Part shown: piece after piece, positions 53,693-62,054 of the stretch
Numbering within the stretch: position 1 is the stretch's first letter
How the letters are laid out: each line of letters opens with the position of its first letter
NCBI RefSeq assembly: GCF_014196055.1
Contig: NZ_JACICY010000004.1
Coordinates: 1 to 62,054, forward strand
Reading direction: 5' to 3'
DNA: 62,054 bases
Origin: Novosphingobium hassiacum
GTDB taxonomy: Bacteria; Pseudomonadota; Alphaproteobacteria; Sphingomonadales; Sphingomonadaceae
Notes under the pieces: generated by a model
Seen by the model: the letters and a program-made list of their open reading frames with translations, nothing else
Databases searched by the model: none
What the model was told of the DNA's origin: nothing
Program-made: the position numbers and the translations under genes

Positions 53693-54550
53693 TCAGTTCT
53701 TGAGCCGCCATCCCGAACGCAGCAGCGCGTAGAGCAGCGCCGCGAGCACGACGTTCAGAACGCCGAGCCCGATGGCGCCGTGAAGCACGGCCAGATTGTC
53801 GTCGCCGATGTCGCTTTTGCCGAGGAAACCGAAGCGGAAGCCTGAGATCACATAGAAGATCGGGTTCATCCGGCTTACCGTTTGGAAAGCGGGAGCCAGG
53901 TTGCTGATTACGTAGAAGGTGCCGGAAAGCATCGACAGCGGGGTGATCACGAAGTTGGTAATCGCCGCGTTATGATCGAACTTTTCGGCCCAGATCGATG
54001 CCAGGACACCGATCAGCGCGAGCAGCACAGCGCCCATCAGGCCGAACCAGATCACCGCCCAGGGATGCGCGATGCTCAAGGAAACGCCGGGCCACAGCAG
54101 CATCGCGCCCGCCACGGCAACGCCGACCAGCACCGCGCGGGTTACCGCCGCACCGACCAGCGCGACCATCAGTTCGCCATTCGAGATCGGCGGCATCAGG
54201 TAATCGACGATCGTCCCCTGAATCTTGCCGACGAGCAGGCTGAAGCTCGAGTTGGCGAACGAATTGTTGATCATGGCCATGGCAATCAGGCCCGGCGCGA
54301 CGAAGCTGGCGAAGTTCACGCCGAGCACGATGCGAGTGCCGTTGGCCCCACCGCCCAGCGCCAGCGTGAAAATCATCAGATAAAGCAGCGTTGTCACCGC
54401 AGGAGCCCAGATCGTCTGGGTCTGCACCTTGAAGAAGCGCCGCACTTCCTTCATATAGAGAGTCCACAGCCCCAAAGTGTTGAAGCTGCGGAACACCGGT
54501 TGTCCCGGTGGGGTGAAATGTGCTGCGCTACGGGTCGGTTGATCGGGCAT
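53693..54550 (-). CDS. ABC-2 type transporter permease
   Basis: Start ATG 54550 gives 285 residues with six membrane helices and the ABC-2 layout: TLYMKEVRRFFKVQTQTIWAP ahead of the first helix, then FVAPGLIAMAMINNSF, SGTFYVISNLAPAFQ and MNPIFYVISGFRFG. This resembles the YadH/NodJ family of lipid or drug exporters. The partner ATPase gene is not adjacent; it may lie elsewhere. It converges with hspQ (9 bp between stops) and diverges from gcrA. Confidence 0.88.
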   Translation of the reverse strand: MPDQPTRSAAHFTPPGQPVFRSFNTLGLWTLYMKEVRRFFKVQTQTIWAPAVTTLLYLMIFTLALGGGANGTRIVLGVNFASFVAPGLIAMAMINNSFANSSFSLLVGKIQGTIVDYLMPPISNGELMVALVGAAVTRAVLVGVAVAGAMLLWPGVSLSIAHPWAVIWFGLMGAVLLALIGVLASIWAEKFDHNAAITNFVITPLSMLSGTFYVISNLAPAFQTVSRMNPIFYVISGFRFGFLGKSDIGDDNLAVLHGAIGLGVLNVVLAALLYALLRSGWRLKN

Positions 54551-54693
54551 GATCGGGGCGGTATCGCGCTGGCTCGCCGTTGGCAAGGTTTGGCCGAGCG
54601 GGCAGTCGCCCGCGAGGCAGTTGGCGACCGGCCGGGGCCGGAAGAGATTTATTGGTCGGGCACTGCCCCACCTCACGAAGGACGCGTTAAGGC

Positions 54694-55395
54694 ATGAGCT
54701 GGACCGAAGAACGGATCGAGAAGCTGACGAAGATGTGGGAGGGCGGCTCGACCGCCAGCCAGATCGCCGAGGAACTTGGCGGCGTCAGCCGCAACGCGGT
54801 GATCGGCAAGGCCCATCGCCTCGGCCTCAAGGCACGGCCCTCACCGGTCAAGGCCAATGAGAAGGTCGAGGCTCCTGCGGCACCGGCTGCGGTCAAGCCG
54901 CCGAAGCTTGCGGTTCCTCCATCGGAGCCACGCGCCACTGCGCCGCGACAGGCACCGCCCCCCTTTGCCGCCCCAGTATCACCTGCCCCGCGCGCAGCCG
55001 CGCCTGCACCGGAGCCCAGGTCTGCGGCGGACGGTGATGCGCCGAAGCCTGCACCAACCCCGCGGATCGTTTCGGTAGGTCCGGGCGGATTTCTGCGCCA
55101 GGGTCCGGGCGACCAGCAGGCACCAATCCCGCCTGCTCCGCCACGACGCCTCGTCCCGGCACGGCCGAGCCCCGAAATTGCCGAGAAAACCAGCTTGCTG
55201 GATCTCAACGATCGTATCTGCCGCTGGCCGATGGGTCATCCTGGCGAGCCCGACTTCCATTTCTGTGGCGACAAGGTCAATCCGGGCTTCCCCTATTGCG
55301 TCGATCACTGCGGTCGTGCCTTCCAGGCGCAACTGCCGCGTGGGCATCGTCGCCCGCCGCCGCCGATGCCGTTCGGCGGGCCGCGCGTACGCTGA
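54694..55395 (+). CDS. gcrA: Cell-cycle regulator GcrA
   Basis: The 233-residue protein opens with the GcrA DNA-binding domain (MSWTEERIEKLTKMWEGG, then SQIAEELGGVSRNAVIGKAH and RLGLKAR). A Pro/Ala-rich linker (~55-160) leads to the C-terminal sigma-70-binding region with CRWPMGHPGEPDFHFCG and YCVDHCGRAFQ. GcrA works with CcrM methylation to control cell-cycle genes in alphaproteobacteria. The linker is longer than in Caulobacter. Confidence 0.95.
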   Translation: MSWTEERIEKLTKMWEGGSTASQIAEELGGVSRNAVIGKAHRLGLKARPSPVKANEKVEAPAAPAAVKPPKLAVPPSEPRATAPRQAPPPFAAPVSPAPRAAAPAPEPRSAADGDAPKPAPTPRIVSVGPGGFLRQGPGDQQAPIPPAPPRRLVPARPSPEIAEKTSLLDLNDRICRWPMGHPGEPDFHFCGDKVNPGFPYCVDHCGRAFQAQLPRGHRRPPPPMPFGGPRVR

Positions 55396-55471
55396 GCCGG
55401 GCGAACTCTTAGGGGCCATTAACGGGCGCGAAAGTGGTTAATACCACCTCGCGCCCGCCGTCCTTGATCGC

Positions 55472-56638
55472 ATGACTCAGGAAGATCCCTCGCGAGGTTC
55501 GCGATCGCGCTTGCGCAAATGGCTTGGCATCAAGGATGAAGAACGGGGTGGCGAAGCCGAACTCGACGCTTCGTCCGATGGGCCGCGCGATCTTACCGCG
55601 CGAGACATCTGGTTGCCCGCAAAGCGCCGGATGCTCAACCGCGTTTCAGAGTTTCTGATCGACCATGACCTTGAGGTCATGCCGCGCACCCTGGGCATCG
55701 CTTACGACTGCGTGACCAATGCCAACCCGAAATTGTCGCAAGCAATCCTCGAACGCAGCGAGCTCGGGTTGCCGATCACGTTGGCATGGCTTGAGCAGAC
55801 AACACGCGAACACGAAGGCGAATCAGCTGCCGAGCAGCTCAACACGCTGATGTCTCGCCTCGAGGAAAGCCTCAACGAATTCGCGCTGACAGCCGGCAGC
55901 GCGCGCAGTGCAACAAGCGAGTACGGCGCGGCCTTGCAGCAGCACGTTGACGATCTCGAGCAGGTCAGCAAGGCAGGGGTGGTGATCACCGAACTGGCGA
56001 CCCTTGCCCGCGCGATGGTCAGCCGGACGCGCGAAATCGAACAGGAATTGAACGCGTCGCACACCCGCGTCGAGTCCCTCCAGCAGAACCTGGAAGAGGC
56101 CCGTCGCGTGGCCGATGAAGACCACCTGACGGGCCTTCCGAACCGGCGCGCGTTCGAGCTGCTGTTCGACAAGGAACTGGCGCTGGCGCAGGCAAGCGGT
56201 GAATCGCTGAGCGTCGCGTTTGTCGACATCGATCATTTCAAGCGCGTCAACGATACGCACGGACATGCCGCAGGCGATCGCGTGCTCAAGGTCGTAGCAG
56301 AAACGCTCGACCGCATCTCGGATTCGCGCTGCCATGTCGCGCGGCACGGGGGTGAGGAATTCGCCGTGCTGTTCCGGGCGCTGACCCCTGAAAAGGCCTA
56401 CAAACGGCTCGACGCCGCGCGCGAGGAAATTTCGGAGCGTCGGCTCGTCAACCGGGCGACCGACATGCCGTTCGGCCGTGTCACCTTTTCGGGCGGGATT
56501 GCCGACGTGTTTGCCTACCCCGGCAAGAGCGAAGCCCTGCGCGCGGCAGACGAGGCGCTTTATGCAGCCAAGGAGTCCGGGCGCAACCGCATCCTGCTGG
56601 CGGGGCAAGAGCCGCCGCCTATGCAGGACGCAGCCTGA
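55472..56638 (+). CDS. Diguanylate cyclase (GGDEF domain)
   Basis: The 388-residue soluble protein has a basic N-terminus, an uncharacterised helical domain (~45-140), a coiled coil (~165-215) and a GGDEF domain (~220-380). The GGDEF domain contains DHLTGLPNRRAFE, FVDIDHFKRVNDTHGH and the active-site RHGGEEF. The residues where the inhibitory RxxD site should be (7 and 4 before the Arg of RHGG) are Asp and Cys, so product inhibition at the I-site is not expected. It makes c-di-GMP, opposing the LOV-EAL protein elsewhere in the window. There are no membrane segments. Confidence 0.9.
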   Translation: MTQEDPSRGSRSRLRKWLGIKDEERGGEAELDASSDGPRDLTARDIWLPAKRRMLNRVSEFLIDHDLEVMPRTLGIAYDCVTNANPKLSQAILERSELGLPITLAWLEQTTREHEGESAAEQLNTLMSRLEESLNEFALTAGSARSATSEYGAALQQHVDDLEQVSKAGVVITELATLARAMVSRTREIEQELNASHTRVESLQQNLEEARRVADEDHLTGLPNRRAFELLFDKELALAQASGESLSVAFVDIDHFKRVNDTHGHAAGDRVLKVVAETLDRISDSRCHVARHGGEEFAVLFRALTPEKAYKRLDAAREEISERRLVNRATDMPFGRVTFSGGIADVFAYPGKSEALRAADEALYAAKESGRNRILLAGQEPPPMQDAA

Positions 56639-56649
56639 ACGGCGGCTTT

Positions 56650-56918
56650 AGAGCCTGATGACGTTAGATTGATCCACCCTGATTGGACTACAAAGCCCCG
56701 TGGCAAGGCGTGGCGCGCAGCAGGGGCCGGCTGCCCCTGCAAGGGCCGCAACGCAGTCCACGGGGCTTTGTAGTCCAACCCCTTCGGGGCGGGCCGATTT
56801 TGCCCTGTGGGAGCGTTGTTCGTCGATCACGATGCTACGGCATCGCTCACTCCTCACGCCTCCCCTCAAACCAAAATCGACTCCGTCAGGGTGGGGCAAT
56901 CTAATGTCATCAGGCTCT
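56650..56918. repeat. Nested inverted-repeat element with tetraloop hairpins
   Basis: The outer arms are 33 bases each (56650-56682 and 56886-56918), imperfect inverted repeats beginning agagcctgatgac. Directly inside is a perfect 21-base pair of arms (56683-56703 and 56758-56778) containing tacaaagccccgtgg. That pair encloses caggggc...gcccctg (56721-56739). The right half holds ccc-ttcg-ggg (56780-56789) and cgatgc-tacg-gcatcg (56830-56845), both with UNCG tetraloops. No reading frame is plausible. This looks like a non-autonomous mobile element or a structured RNA. The stop codon of the neighbouring small gene lies at its right edge. Confidence 0.8.
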
Positions 56919-57144
56919 AGTAGCGCGAGCTCTGGCTGCGCTGGAAGGCGTAGCGCGGCACGTTGCCGTCGATGATCTGGGTGCGGAAAATCACGCGCAT
57001 ATCGTCGGCGCCTTCTTCGCGGGTGCAGACGAGGCGCGTTCCGCCCGATGGCAGAGTTTCGATCGCACTGATCGACACGCCCGCCTTGTCGCAGCTGGAG
57101 CGGACTTTGGCTTCGGGCAGGCGGAGGTTCATTGCGCGGCTCAT
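56917..57144 (-). CDS. Small conserved protein of unknown function
   Basis: ATG 57144 overlaps the stop of the upstream gene (ATGA). The 75-residue protein (SRAMNLRLPEAKVRSSCDKA, then IETLPSGGTRLVCTREEGAD, DMRVIFRTQII) looks like a compact alpha/beta fold with two Cys. The family is not recognised. Its stop TAG at 56917-56919 falls in the end of the nested repeat element, so the element may have supplied the 3' end of the gene. Confidence 0.65.
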   Translation of the reverse strand: MSRAMNLRLPEAKVRSSCDKAGVSISAIETLPSGGTRLVCTREEGADDMRVIFRTQIIDGNVPRYAFQRSQSSRY

Positions 57145-57365
57145 GCTGGTATCCTTGATTCTGAATTGTCGAGCGGTCGAGCATCGTCGGTTGCGCGCCG
57201 CCAATCGCCGGCTGCCGCTGCGCCCTTGCGCAACTGATAAGCCTGGATCGCCCCTGCGACAGAACCTGCCGAAGCAAGATGGTGTGTGCGCCGGGCACGA
57301 CTGGGTGTCGCCACAGCGCACATCAGCGATAGCTGATGTTGAAAATAGAGAAGATTGAGGTCCAA
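57141..57365 (-). CDS. Small protein of unknown function
   Basis: The 74-residue frame (MDLNLLYFQHQLSLMCAV, then RARRTHHLASAGSVAGAIQA and YQLRKGAAAAGDW) is preceded by no other gene and overlaps the next small gene by four bases. It resembles short sphingomonad proteins starting MDLN-LYF-HQ. The coupled arrangement argues that both are real. Function is unknown. Confidence 0.55.
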   Translation of the reverse strand: MDLNLLYFQHQLSLMCAVATPSRARRTHHLASAGSVAGAIQAYQLRKGAAAAGDWRRATDDARPLDNSESRIPA

Positions 57366-57584
57366 GACGGACTCCCACTGCGTAAGCGGGAGCGCATGGG
57401 GTCTCTCAGCCGATGATGCCTACCGTGGTCATTTCATCGATGCGCCAGCTATACGCGCAAAAATCCAAAAATGCAATGAGTGCCCTTCCCGCACGCCATT
57501 GGCTGCGTCGCCCGGTCAAAGTGCGCCGGTTTACGCAATCTTATCGAGGCGAGGCTATGGTCCCGACACAATTTGGATGGGTGC

Positions 57585-58586
57585 ATGGCAGACGAGCAAT
57601 ATTTCAGATCGATCCATTGTCTGCGCGGGATCGCTGCCCTGATGGTCGTGGTCTACCACACCTTCAGCTACGGCATGGTCGCTGATCTACCTCGTGATGC
57701 GGCGATCTGGATGAAGTACGGCGTCGCTATTTTCTTCGTCATATCCGGCTTCGTGATGGTCACTTCCACCAAGCGACGGCCTCATGCCGCGGGTGATTTC
57801 ATCAGACGGCGATTGTTGCGTGTCGTGCCACTGTACTGGTTCGCAACGTTTTTCCTGTTTGCTGTAGGACTGACCAAGTCAGGCGACGAACAGCGGCTGC
57901 TGGCATCCCTGCTGTTCCTGCCGCTGGCCAGCGCAGACGGGACCAGCGTCGCGAAGCCGGTGCTCGACGTGGGCTGGACGCTGAACCTCGAGATGGCGTT
58001 CTACCTGATTTTCGCGTTGTCGATGGCGCTGCCGCGCCGATGGTCGGTCATGATCACGGTCGCCGTCCTGTGCCTTGTCGCGCTTGGCAGCGAGCTTCTC
58101 TCCCCCAACGCCTGGAGCAGTACGTATCTGCATCCGCGCCTGCTCGATTTCGCAGGGGGAATGCTGATTGCCTGGTATCGGGTCAAGCTGCCCTCATGGT
58201 GCGCCGTCATCGGCTTTGGGCTACTCGCATGGCTGGGGCGCGATCCTTCTGTACCTTACACCTTGGCTGTCACGGTGCCCGCCCTGCTGATCGTGGCAGG
58301 CATGGCGGGAGCCGAAGCGAGCCTGCCAGACCCGCGTTCGCGTTCGATGCAGGTGCTGAACGTGTTGGGCGATGCGTCATACGCGATCTACCTCATGCAT
58401 TTCGCGACGTTCAACTTGCTCGTGCTTCCGCTTGCCGGTTATCCGGCGCACCCTCTCATTGTCATCCCGCTGACGGTCGGCTTCTCAGCGATTGTCGGCG
58501 TGCTTGTCCACCGCTGGATCGAGAAGCCACTGGCGCAATTGTTGAAGTCTACACTGCGGCGAACACCCTTGGCTGTTCCTGTCTAG
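57585..58586 (+). CDS. Acyltransferase 3 family membrane protein
   Basis: ATG 57585 gives 333 residues; upstream in-frame codons to 57480 are not family-like. The N-terminus FRSIHCLRGIAALMVVVYHT carries the Arg/His pair of acyltransferase 3 enzymes, followed by AIFFVISGFVM and RRRLLRVVPLYWFATF. About ten helices are predicted. It is likely to acylate an exported glycan or lipid. It stands alone and ends in a strong terminator shared with pnp. Confidence 0.88.
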   Translation: MADEQYFRSIHCLRGIAALMVVVYHTFSYGMVADLPRDAAIWMKYGVAIFFVISGFVMVTSTKRRPHAAGDFIRRRLLRVVPLYWFATFFLFAVGLTKSGDEQRLLASLLFLPLASADGTSVAKPVLDVGWTLNLEMAFYLIFALSMALPRRWSVMITVAVLCLVALGSELLSPNAWSSTYLHPRLLDFAGGMLIAWYRVKLPSWCAVIGFGLLAWLGRDPSVPYTLAVTVPALLIVAGMAGAEASLPDPRSRSMQVLNVLGDASYAIYLMHFATFNLLVLPLAGYPAHPLIVIPLTVGFSAIVGVLVHRWIEKPLAQLLKSTLRRTPLAVPV

Positions 58587-58597
58587 AGCCGACAAGA

Positions 58598-58629
58598 AAA
58601 GGGGCTCCGCCTTGCAGCGGAGCCCCTTT
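58598..58629. terminator. Bidirectional rho-independent terminator
   Basis: A perfect 13-base-pair stem (aaaggggctccgc / gcggagccccttt) has a 6-base loop. The A-run and T-run at its two ends allow termination of both the acyltransferase gene (+) and pnp (-). Confidence 0.85.
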
Positions 58630-58655
58630 CCTTATTCAGCCTTGGCGGCCTTGCC

Positions 58656-60974
58656 TCAGTCGTCGGACTTGAGGAACGCCGGCATGTGATCAGGAGCCGG
58701 ACCGTCTTCGCTGTCGCGACGTGGGCGATCGCCACCATCACGACGCGGACCACGATCACGATCGCCGCCGCCGCGCGGACCACGGTCGTTGCCGCGTGGG
58801 CCACGACGGTCGCCGCCACCACGATCAGGACGATCGCCACGCGGTTCGCGCGGTTCACGTGCCGGACGGGTGTCTTCCAGTTCGGCACCGGTTTCCTGAT
58901 CGACGACGCGCATCGACAGGCGGACCTTGCCGCGCGGATCGATCTCGAGGACCTTGACCTTCACGGCCTGGCCTTCCTTGACCACATCCTGCGGACGCTC
59001 GACGCGCTCGTTCTTCATTTCGGAGACGTGGACGAGACCGTCCTTGCCACCCATGAAGTTCACGAAAGCGCCGAAATCGACGATGTTGACGACCTTGCCG
59101 TCGTAGATCTTGCCGACTTCTGCTTCCTCGACAATGCCGAGGATCCAGGCGCGCGCGGCTTCGATCTGCGCGGTATCCGAAGACGAGATCTTGATCAGGC
59201 CTTCATCGTCGATGTCGACCTTGGCACCCGTGGTAGCCACGATCTCGCGGATAACCTTGCCACCCGTGCCGATGATGTCGCGGATCTTCGACTTGTCGAT
59301 CTGCAGCGATTCGATGCGCGGTGCGTGGGCCGAAAGTTCGGTACGCGCCTCGCCCAAGGCCTTGGTCATCTCGTTCAGGATGTGTGCGCGGCCTTCCTTG
59401 GCCTGCTCCAGAGCCTTGCCCATGATCTCGCGCGTGATGCCCGCGATCTTGATGTCCATCTGCATCGTGGTGATGCCGTTGGCGGTGCCCGCAACCTTGA
59501 AGTCCATGTCGCCGAGGTGATCTTCATCGCCCAGGATGTCCGACAGGATGGCGAACTTGTCGCCTTCCAGGATCAGGCCCATCGCGATGCCCGAAACCGG
59601 ACGATCGATCGGAACGCCAGCGTCCATCATCGACAGACAGCCACCGCACACAGTCGCCATCGAGGACGAACCGTTCGACTCCGTGATGTCCGAAAGGACG
59701 CGGATCGTGTAGGGGAACTCGTCCTTGGTCGGCAGCACAGGGTGCAGCGCGCGCCATGCCAGCTTGCCGTGGCCGACTTCGCGACGGCCCGGAGCGCCGA
59801 AGCGACCGACTTCACCGACCGAGTAGGGCGGGAAGTTGTAGTGCAGCATGAAGCGCTGATACGACAGGCCGTCGAGGCCGTCGATCATCTGCTCAGCGTC
59901 CTTGGTGCCCAGCGTGGTGGTGCAGATCGCCTGCGTTTCACCGCGGGTGAACAGCGACGAACCATGCGTGCGCGGCAGGAAACCGACCATCGCTTCGATC
60001 GGACGGACCTGCGTGGTCGAACGACCGTCGATGCGCGTGCCGTCCTTGAGGATGGCGCCGCGAACGATGTCCGCTTCGACCTTCTTCATGGTCTTCATCG
60101 CGACCATCTGGGTCTGCGGCGTTTCGTCCGAGAACGCAGCCTTCGCCTTGGCGCGGGCTTCGTTCAGAGCGTTCGAGCGCGCCGACTTGTCGGTCAGCTT
60201 GTAGGCTGCCGCAACATCCTTGCCGATGGCGTCCTTGAGCTTCTTCTTGATGTCGGCAGTGTTGTCCGACAGGTCGATGTCCCAAGGCTCCTTGGCGGCC
60301 TTTTCAGCCAGCTTGATGATGCCGCCGACGACCTTGCGGATTTCGTCATGGGCAAACATCACGGCGCCGAGCATTTCGTTCTCGGTCAGTTCCTTGGCTT
60401 CGGATTCGACCATCATCACGGCAGAATCGGTAGCGGCAACGACGAGGTCGAGGCGGCCTTCGGCAACCTGCGACAGCGACGGGTTGAGCGTGTATTCGCC
60501 ATCCTTGAAGCCGACGCGTGCAGCGGCGATCGGACCCATGAACGGAACGCCCGAGATGGTCAGTGCAGCCGATGCTGCGATCATCGCGACGACATCTGGC
60601 TCAGTCTCGCCATCATAGCTGAGGACCTGGCAGATCACGTTGATTTCGTTGTAGAAACCTTCGGGGAACAGCGGACGGATCGGACGGTCGATCAGGCGGG
60701 AAACAAGCGTTTCCTTTTCGGTCGCGCCGCGCTCACGCTTGAAGAAGCCACCCGGGATACGACCGGCGGCCGAGAACTTTTCCTGATAGTGGACGGTCAG
60801 GGGGAAGAAATCCTGGCCTTCCTTGACTGACTTTGCAGCGGTGACCGCGCAAAGCACAACTGTTTCGCCGTAAGTGGCGAGGACTGCGCCGTTTGCCTGG
60901 CGGGCAACACGGCCGGTTTCCAGAGTGAGGGTTTTGCCGCCCCATTCCAGCGATACGGTTTTGACGTCGAACAT
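58656..60974 (-). CDS. pnp: Polyribonucleotide nucleotidyltransferase (PNPase)
   Basis: Start ATG 60974 ([20 protein letters not shown]) gives 772 residues. Two RNase PH domains are separated by a helical domain. A KH domain follows (~560-620; [17 protein letters not shown]), then an S1 domain (~630-700; [17 protein letters not shown]). The C-terminal tail is Arg/Gly/Asp-rich and ends [12 protein letters not shown], a form common in alphaproteobacteria and probably used for degradosome contacts. It degrades RNA 3'-5' by phosphorolysis. Its order downstream of rpsO on the same strand is the conserved one. Confidence 0.97.
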   Translation of the reverse strand: MFDVKTVSLEWGGKTLTLETGRVARQANGAVLATYGETVVLCAVTAAKSVKEGQDFFPLTVHYQEKFSAAGRIPGGFFKRERGATEKETLVSRLIDRPIRPLFPEGFYNEINVICQVLSYDGETEPDVVAMIAASAALTISGVPFMGPIAAARVGFKDGEYTLNPSLSQVAEGRLDLVVAATDSAVMMVESEAKELTENEMLGAVMFAHDEIRKVVGGIIKLAEKAAKEPWDIDLSDNTADIKKKLKDAIGKDVAAAYKLTDKSARSNALNEARAKAKAAFSDETPQTQMVAMKTMKKVEADIVRGAILKDGTRIDGRSTTQVRPIEAMVGFLPRTHGSSLFTRGETQAICTTTLGTKDAEQMIDGLDGLSYQRFMLHYNFPPYSVGEVGRFGAPGRREVGHGKLAWRALHPVLPTKDEFPYTIRVLSDITESNGSSSMATVCGGCLSMMDAGVPIDRPVSGIAMGLILEGDKFAILSDILGDEDHLGDMDFKVAGTANGITTMQMDIKIAGITREIMGKALEQAKEGRAHILNEMTKALGEARTELSAHAPRIESLQIDKSKIRDIIGTGGKVIREIVATTGAKVDIDDEGLIKISSSDTAQIEAARAWILGIVEEAEVGKIYDGKVVNIVDFGAFVNFMGGKDGLVHVSEMKNERVERPQDVVKEGQAVKVKVLEIDPRGKVRLSMRVVDQETGAELEDTRPAREPREPRGDRPDRGGGDRRGPRGNDRGPRGGGDRDRGPRRDGGDRPRRDSEDGPAPDHMPAFLKSDD

Positions 60975-61107
60975 TGAACTTCCTTCAGCCCACGGCCCTA
61001 TTGCACGCGGGTTTTTGCTGCCGGGGTTTCCGTCCCGGTCCGGTGTGGGGCTTTTGCCCCGTCTTCGACCTGCCTCACCGAATTGCGAGACCTGTCTTTT
61101 CAACACG

Positions 61108-61197
61108 GCGCCCCCACAAAGGCGGGGGTCTCAGGCCGCTTGGTCGAACTTGCATGAGCGAAGCCCGAACGAGATCCCCGCCTGCGCGGGGATGACC
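61108..61197. repeat. Palindromic intergenic repeat between rpsO and pnp
   Basis: This GC-rich intergenic block contains ccccc...ggggg near 61111-61129 and the perfect hairpin atccccgc-ctgc-gcggggat (61174-61193). Its sequence style (tctcaggccgc, then gagatccccgcctgcgcggg) is that of REP-like elements dispersed in sphingomonad genomes. It may also act as a processing or pause site in the rpsO-pnp transcript. Confidence 0.55.
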
Positions 61198-61208
61198 CAA
61201 TACGTAAA

Positions 61209-61228
61209 CGGCCCGCCGAGGCGGGCCG
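61209..61228 (-). terminator. Hairpin after rpsO
   Basis: cggcccgc and gcgggccg form an 8-base-pair GC stem with a 4-base loop, 11 bases beyond the rpsO stop. On the - strand it is followed by tttacg, a weak T-tract, so it is probably an attenuator between rpsO and pnp. Confidence 0.6.
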
Positions 61229-61238
61229 AACGATTAGG

Positions 61239-61508
61239 TCACTTACGAAGACCGAGCTTCTGGATCAGTGCGTTGTACCGCGCGACATCCCGCTTCTTCA
61301 GGTAGTCGAGCAGCGAACGACGCTTGTTCACCATCATCAGCAGACCGCGACGCGAGTGGTTGTCCTTGTGGTGCAACTTGAAGTGCTCGGTCAGGGTCTT
61401 GATGCGGCTGGTCAGGATCGCGACCTGGACTTCCGGCGAACCGGTGTCGTTTTCGGCGCGGGCATTGTCCTGGATGACTTCCAGCTTCTTCTCTACGGTA
61501 ATCGACAT
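61239..61508 (-). CDS. rpsO: 30S ribosomal protein S15
   Basis: ATG 61508 gives the standard 89 residues: [20 protein letters not shown], then [40 protein letters not shown] and [21 protein letters not shown]15 binds 16S rRNA early in small-subunit assembly. It starts four bases upstream of the truB stop, in the conserved truB-rpsO-pnp order. Confidence 0.98.
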   Translation of the reverse strand: MSITVEKKLEVIQDNARAENDTGSPEVQVAILTSRIKTLTEHFKLHHKDNHSRRGLLMMVNKRRSLLDYLKKRDVARYNALIQKLGLRK

Positions 61509-61512
61509 ATAT

Positions 61513-61940
61513 TCACTCCGCGACATCGGCGATGTTGAAGCCTCTGACAACGCTCAGGCTTCCGCCTGAAAGCTCGACCAGCGCGACCGGCACAGTGCCT
61601 AGTCTCGCCCAGTGAAGCCCGTCATCCAAGGGCAATCCCGTCAGAACGCGGCCCTGTCGGACCGCCCTTGCCTGCTCGGGATCGAGGTTAAGAGCCGGGA
61701 TGTCGACCAGCCCTGCCTCCAGCGGCAAGAGTACGTGTTCAAGGGGCGCGCCTTGACCGACCGCGTTCAATTTGTCCAGCGAAATCGCCCCGGACAAGTC
61801 GAACGGCCCCGCACGCAAGCGGCGCAGCATGGTGACGTGGCCGACGGTGCCAAGCGCGCGGGCGATATCGCGCGCGAGGCTGCGGATGTAGGTGCCTTTG
61901 GAGACATGGGCGGTCAGCGTCGCCTCGCCACAAGGCCCGT
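61513..61940 (-). CDS. truB: tRNA pseudouridine-55 synthase TruB, C-terminal part only
   Basis: The recognisable part ([20 protein letters not shown], then [20 protein letters not shown] and [11 protein letters not shown], ending [11 protein letters not shown]) is the C-terminal half of TruB, including the SKGTYIRSL motif of the catalytic domain. Upstream of ~61940 the frame stays open but reads through a palindromic repeat (61943-61964) into non-TruB sequence. It meets an in-frame TAA at 62047-62049. The N-terminal half with the catalytic Asp is therefore not in the window. Either truB is interrupted by a repeat here, or the last ~110 bases are a contig-end artefact. Confidence 0.85.
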
Positions 61941-61942
61941 TC

Positions 61943-61964
61943 GTGTCGAGCGCAGTCGAGACAC
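61943..61964. repeat. Short palindromic repeat inside the truB frame
   Basis: GTGTC and GACAC flank gagcgcagtcga. The motif resembles short palindromes scattered between sphingomonad genes (recognised from memory). It lies where TruB similarity stops. Confidence 0.5.
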
Positions 61965-62054
61965 TAACCGCCGGGTGTGGAAACGGCGCGGCACAGAACG
62001 GGGGTTGTTGGGGAAACCGGTCAGGGCGGCGTATTAGGGGGCCACATTACCCCC

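Noticed and set aside
58686..60830. 714-codon open frame on the + strand opposite pnp
   Set aside because: It is antisense to the clearly real pnp gene, has His/Asp/Arg-heavy composition typical of a shadow frame, and has no ribosome-binding site or family match.

Overview
The window looks like a chromosomal segment of a sphingomonad alphaproteobacterium (Novosphingobium/Sphingobium type). The supporting evidence is high GC with strong sphingomonad codon use, a GcrA cell-cycle regulator, HspQ, an rpsO-pnp pair with an Arg/Gly-rich PNPase tail, a DUF6437-type small protein beside an accessory SSB, and GC-rich dispersed palindromes. This placement is an inference from gene content; no rRNA is present.

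Layout. 1-1.2 kb: the end of a probable IS21-like element abutting a decayed flavin monooxygenase, followed by a small YodC-like gene. 1.5-11.9 kb: part of an exopolysaccharide/O-antigen locus with an acyltransferase, glycosyltransferases, a Wzx-type flippase, a Wzy-type polymerase, two left-handed beta-helix acyltransferases and the complete dTDP-L-rhamnose set rfbA-rfbC-rfbD-rfbB. 12.3-18.8 kb: a four-gene, translationally coupled signalling operon (CHASE3/GAF hybrid kinase with three receivers, CheR, stand-alone CheB, receiver-kinase-receiver). 19.4-21.3 kb: an arsR-arsC-acr3 arsenic operon. 21.3-26.6 kb: a complete type I secretion operon (TolC, C39-like ABC exporter, HlyD), divergent from a 4 kb gene for a modular secreted protein (27.5 kb) that has lost its C-terminus through a deletion fusing it to the second half of an AtuA/DUF1446 gene. 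The DUF1446 remnant is followed by DUF4387 and a CitMHS transporter. 34.2-37.2 kb: a LOV-(degenerate GGDEF)-EAL protein and a GlxA-type AraC regulator.

37.3-53.1 kb reads as a genomic island. It has a frameshifted tyrosine recombinase at one edge and a multiply frameshifted P4-type integrase next to tRNA-Ser(CGA) at the other. Its cargo includes a cluster in which nearly every product carries a signal peptide: a papain-like C1 peptidase, a caspase-FGE fusion, a small secreted protein, a divergently transcribed metacaspase-like protein with an EF-hand loop and a DUF4384-like tail, a LuxR-type regulator, an outer-membrane beta-barrel protein and a small secreted Cys-containing protein. I regard this extracytoplasmic caspase/papain module as the best candidate for an undescribed system. 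Toward the tRNA are plasmid/ICE-type genes (DUF6437, SSB, DUF2493) and a mosaic of gene fragments (TonB receptor, FecR, lytic transglycosylase).

53.1-62.0 kb returns to core chromosome: tRNA-Ser, hspQ, an ABC-2 permease, gcrA, a diguanylate cyclase, a structured nested inverted-repeat element, two tiny coupled genes, an acyltransferase, pnp, rpsO and the 3' part of truB. The truB frame is broken by a palindromic repeat and an in-frame stop in the last ~110 bases, which may mark a contig end.
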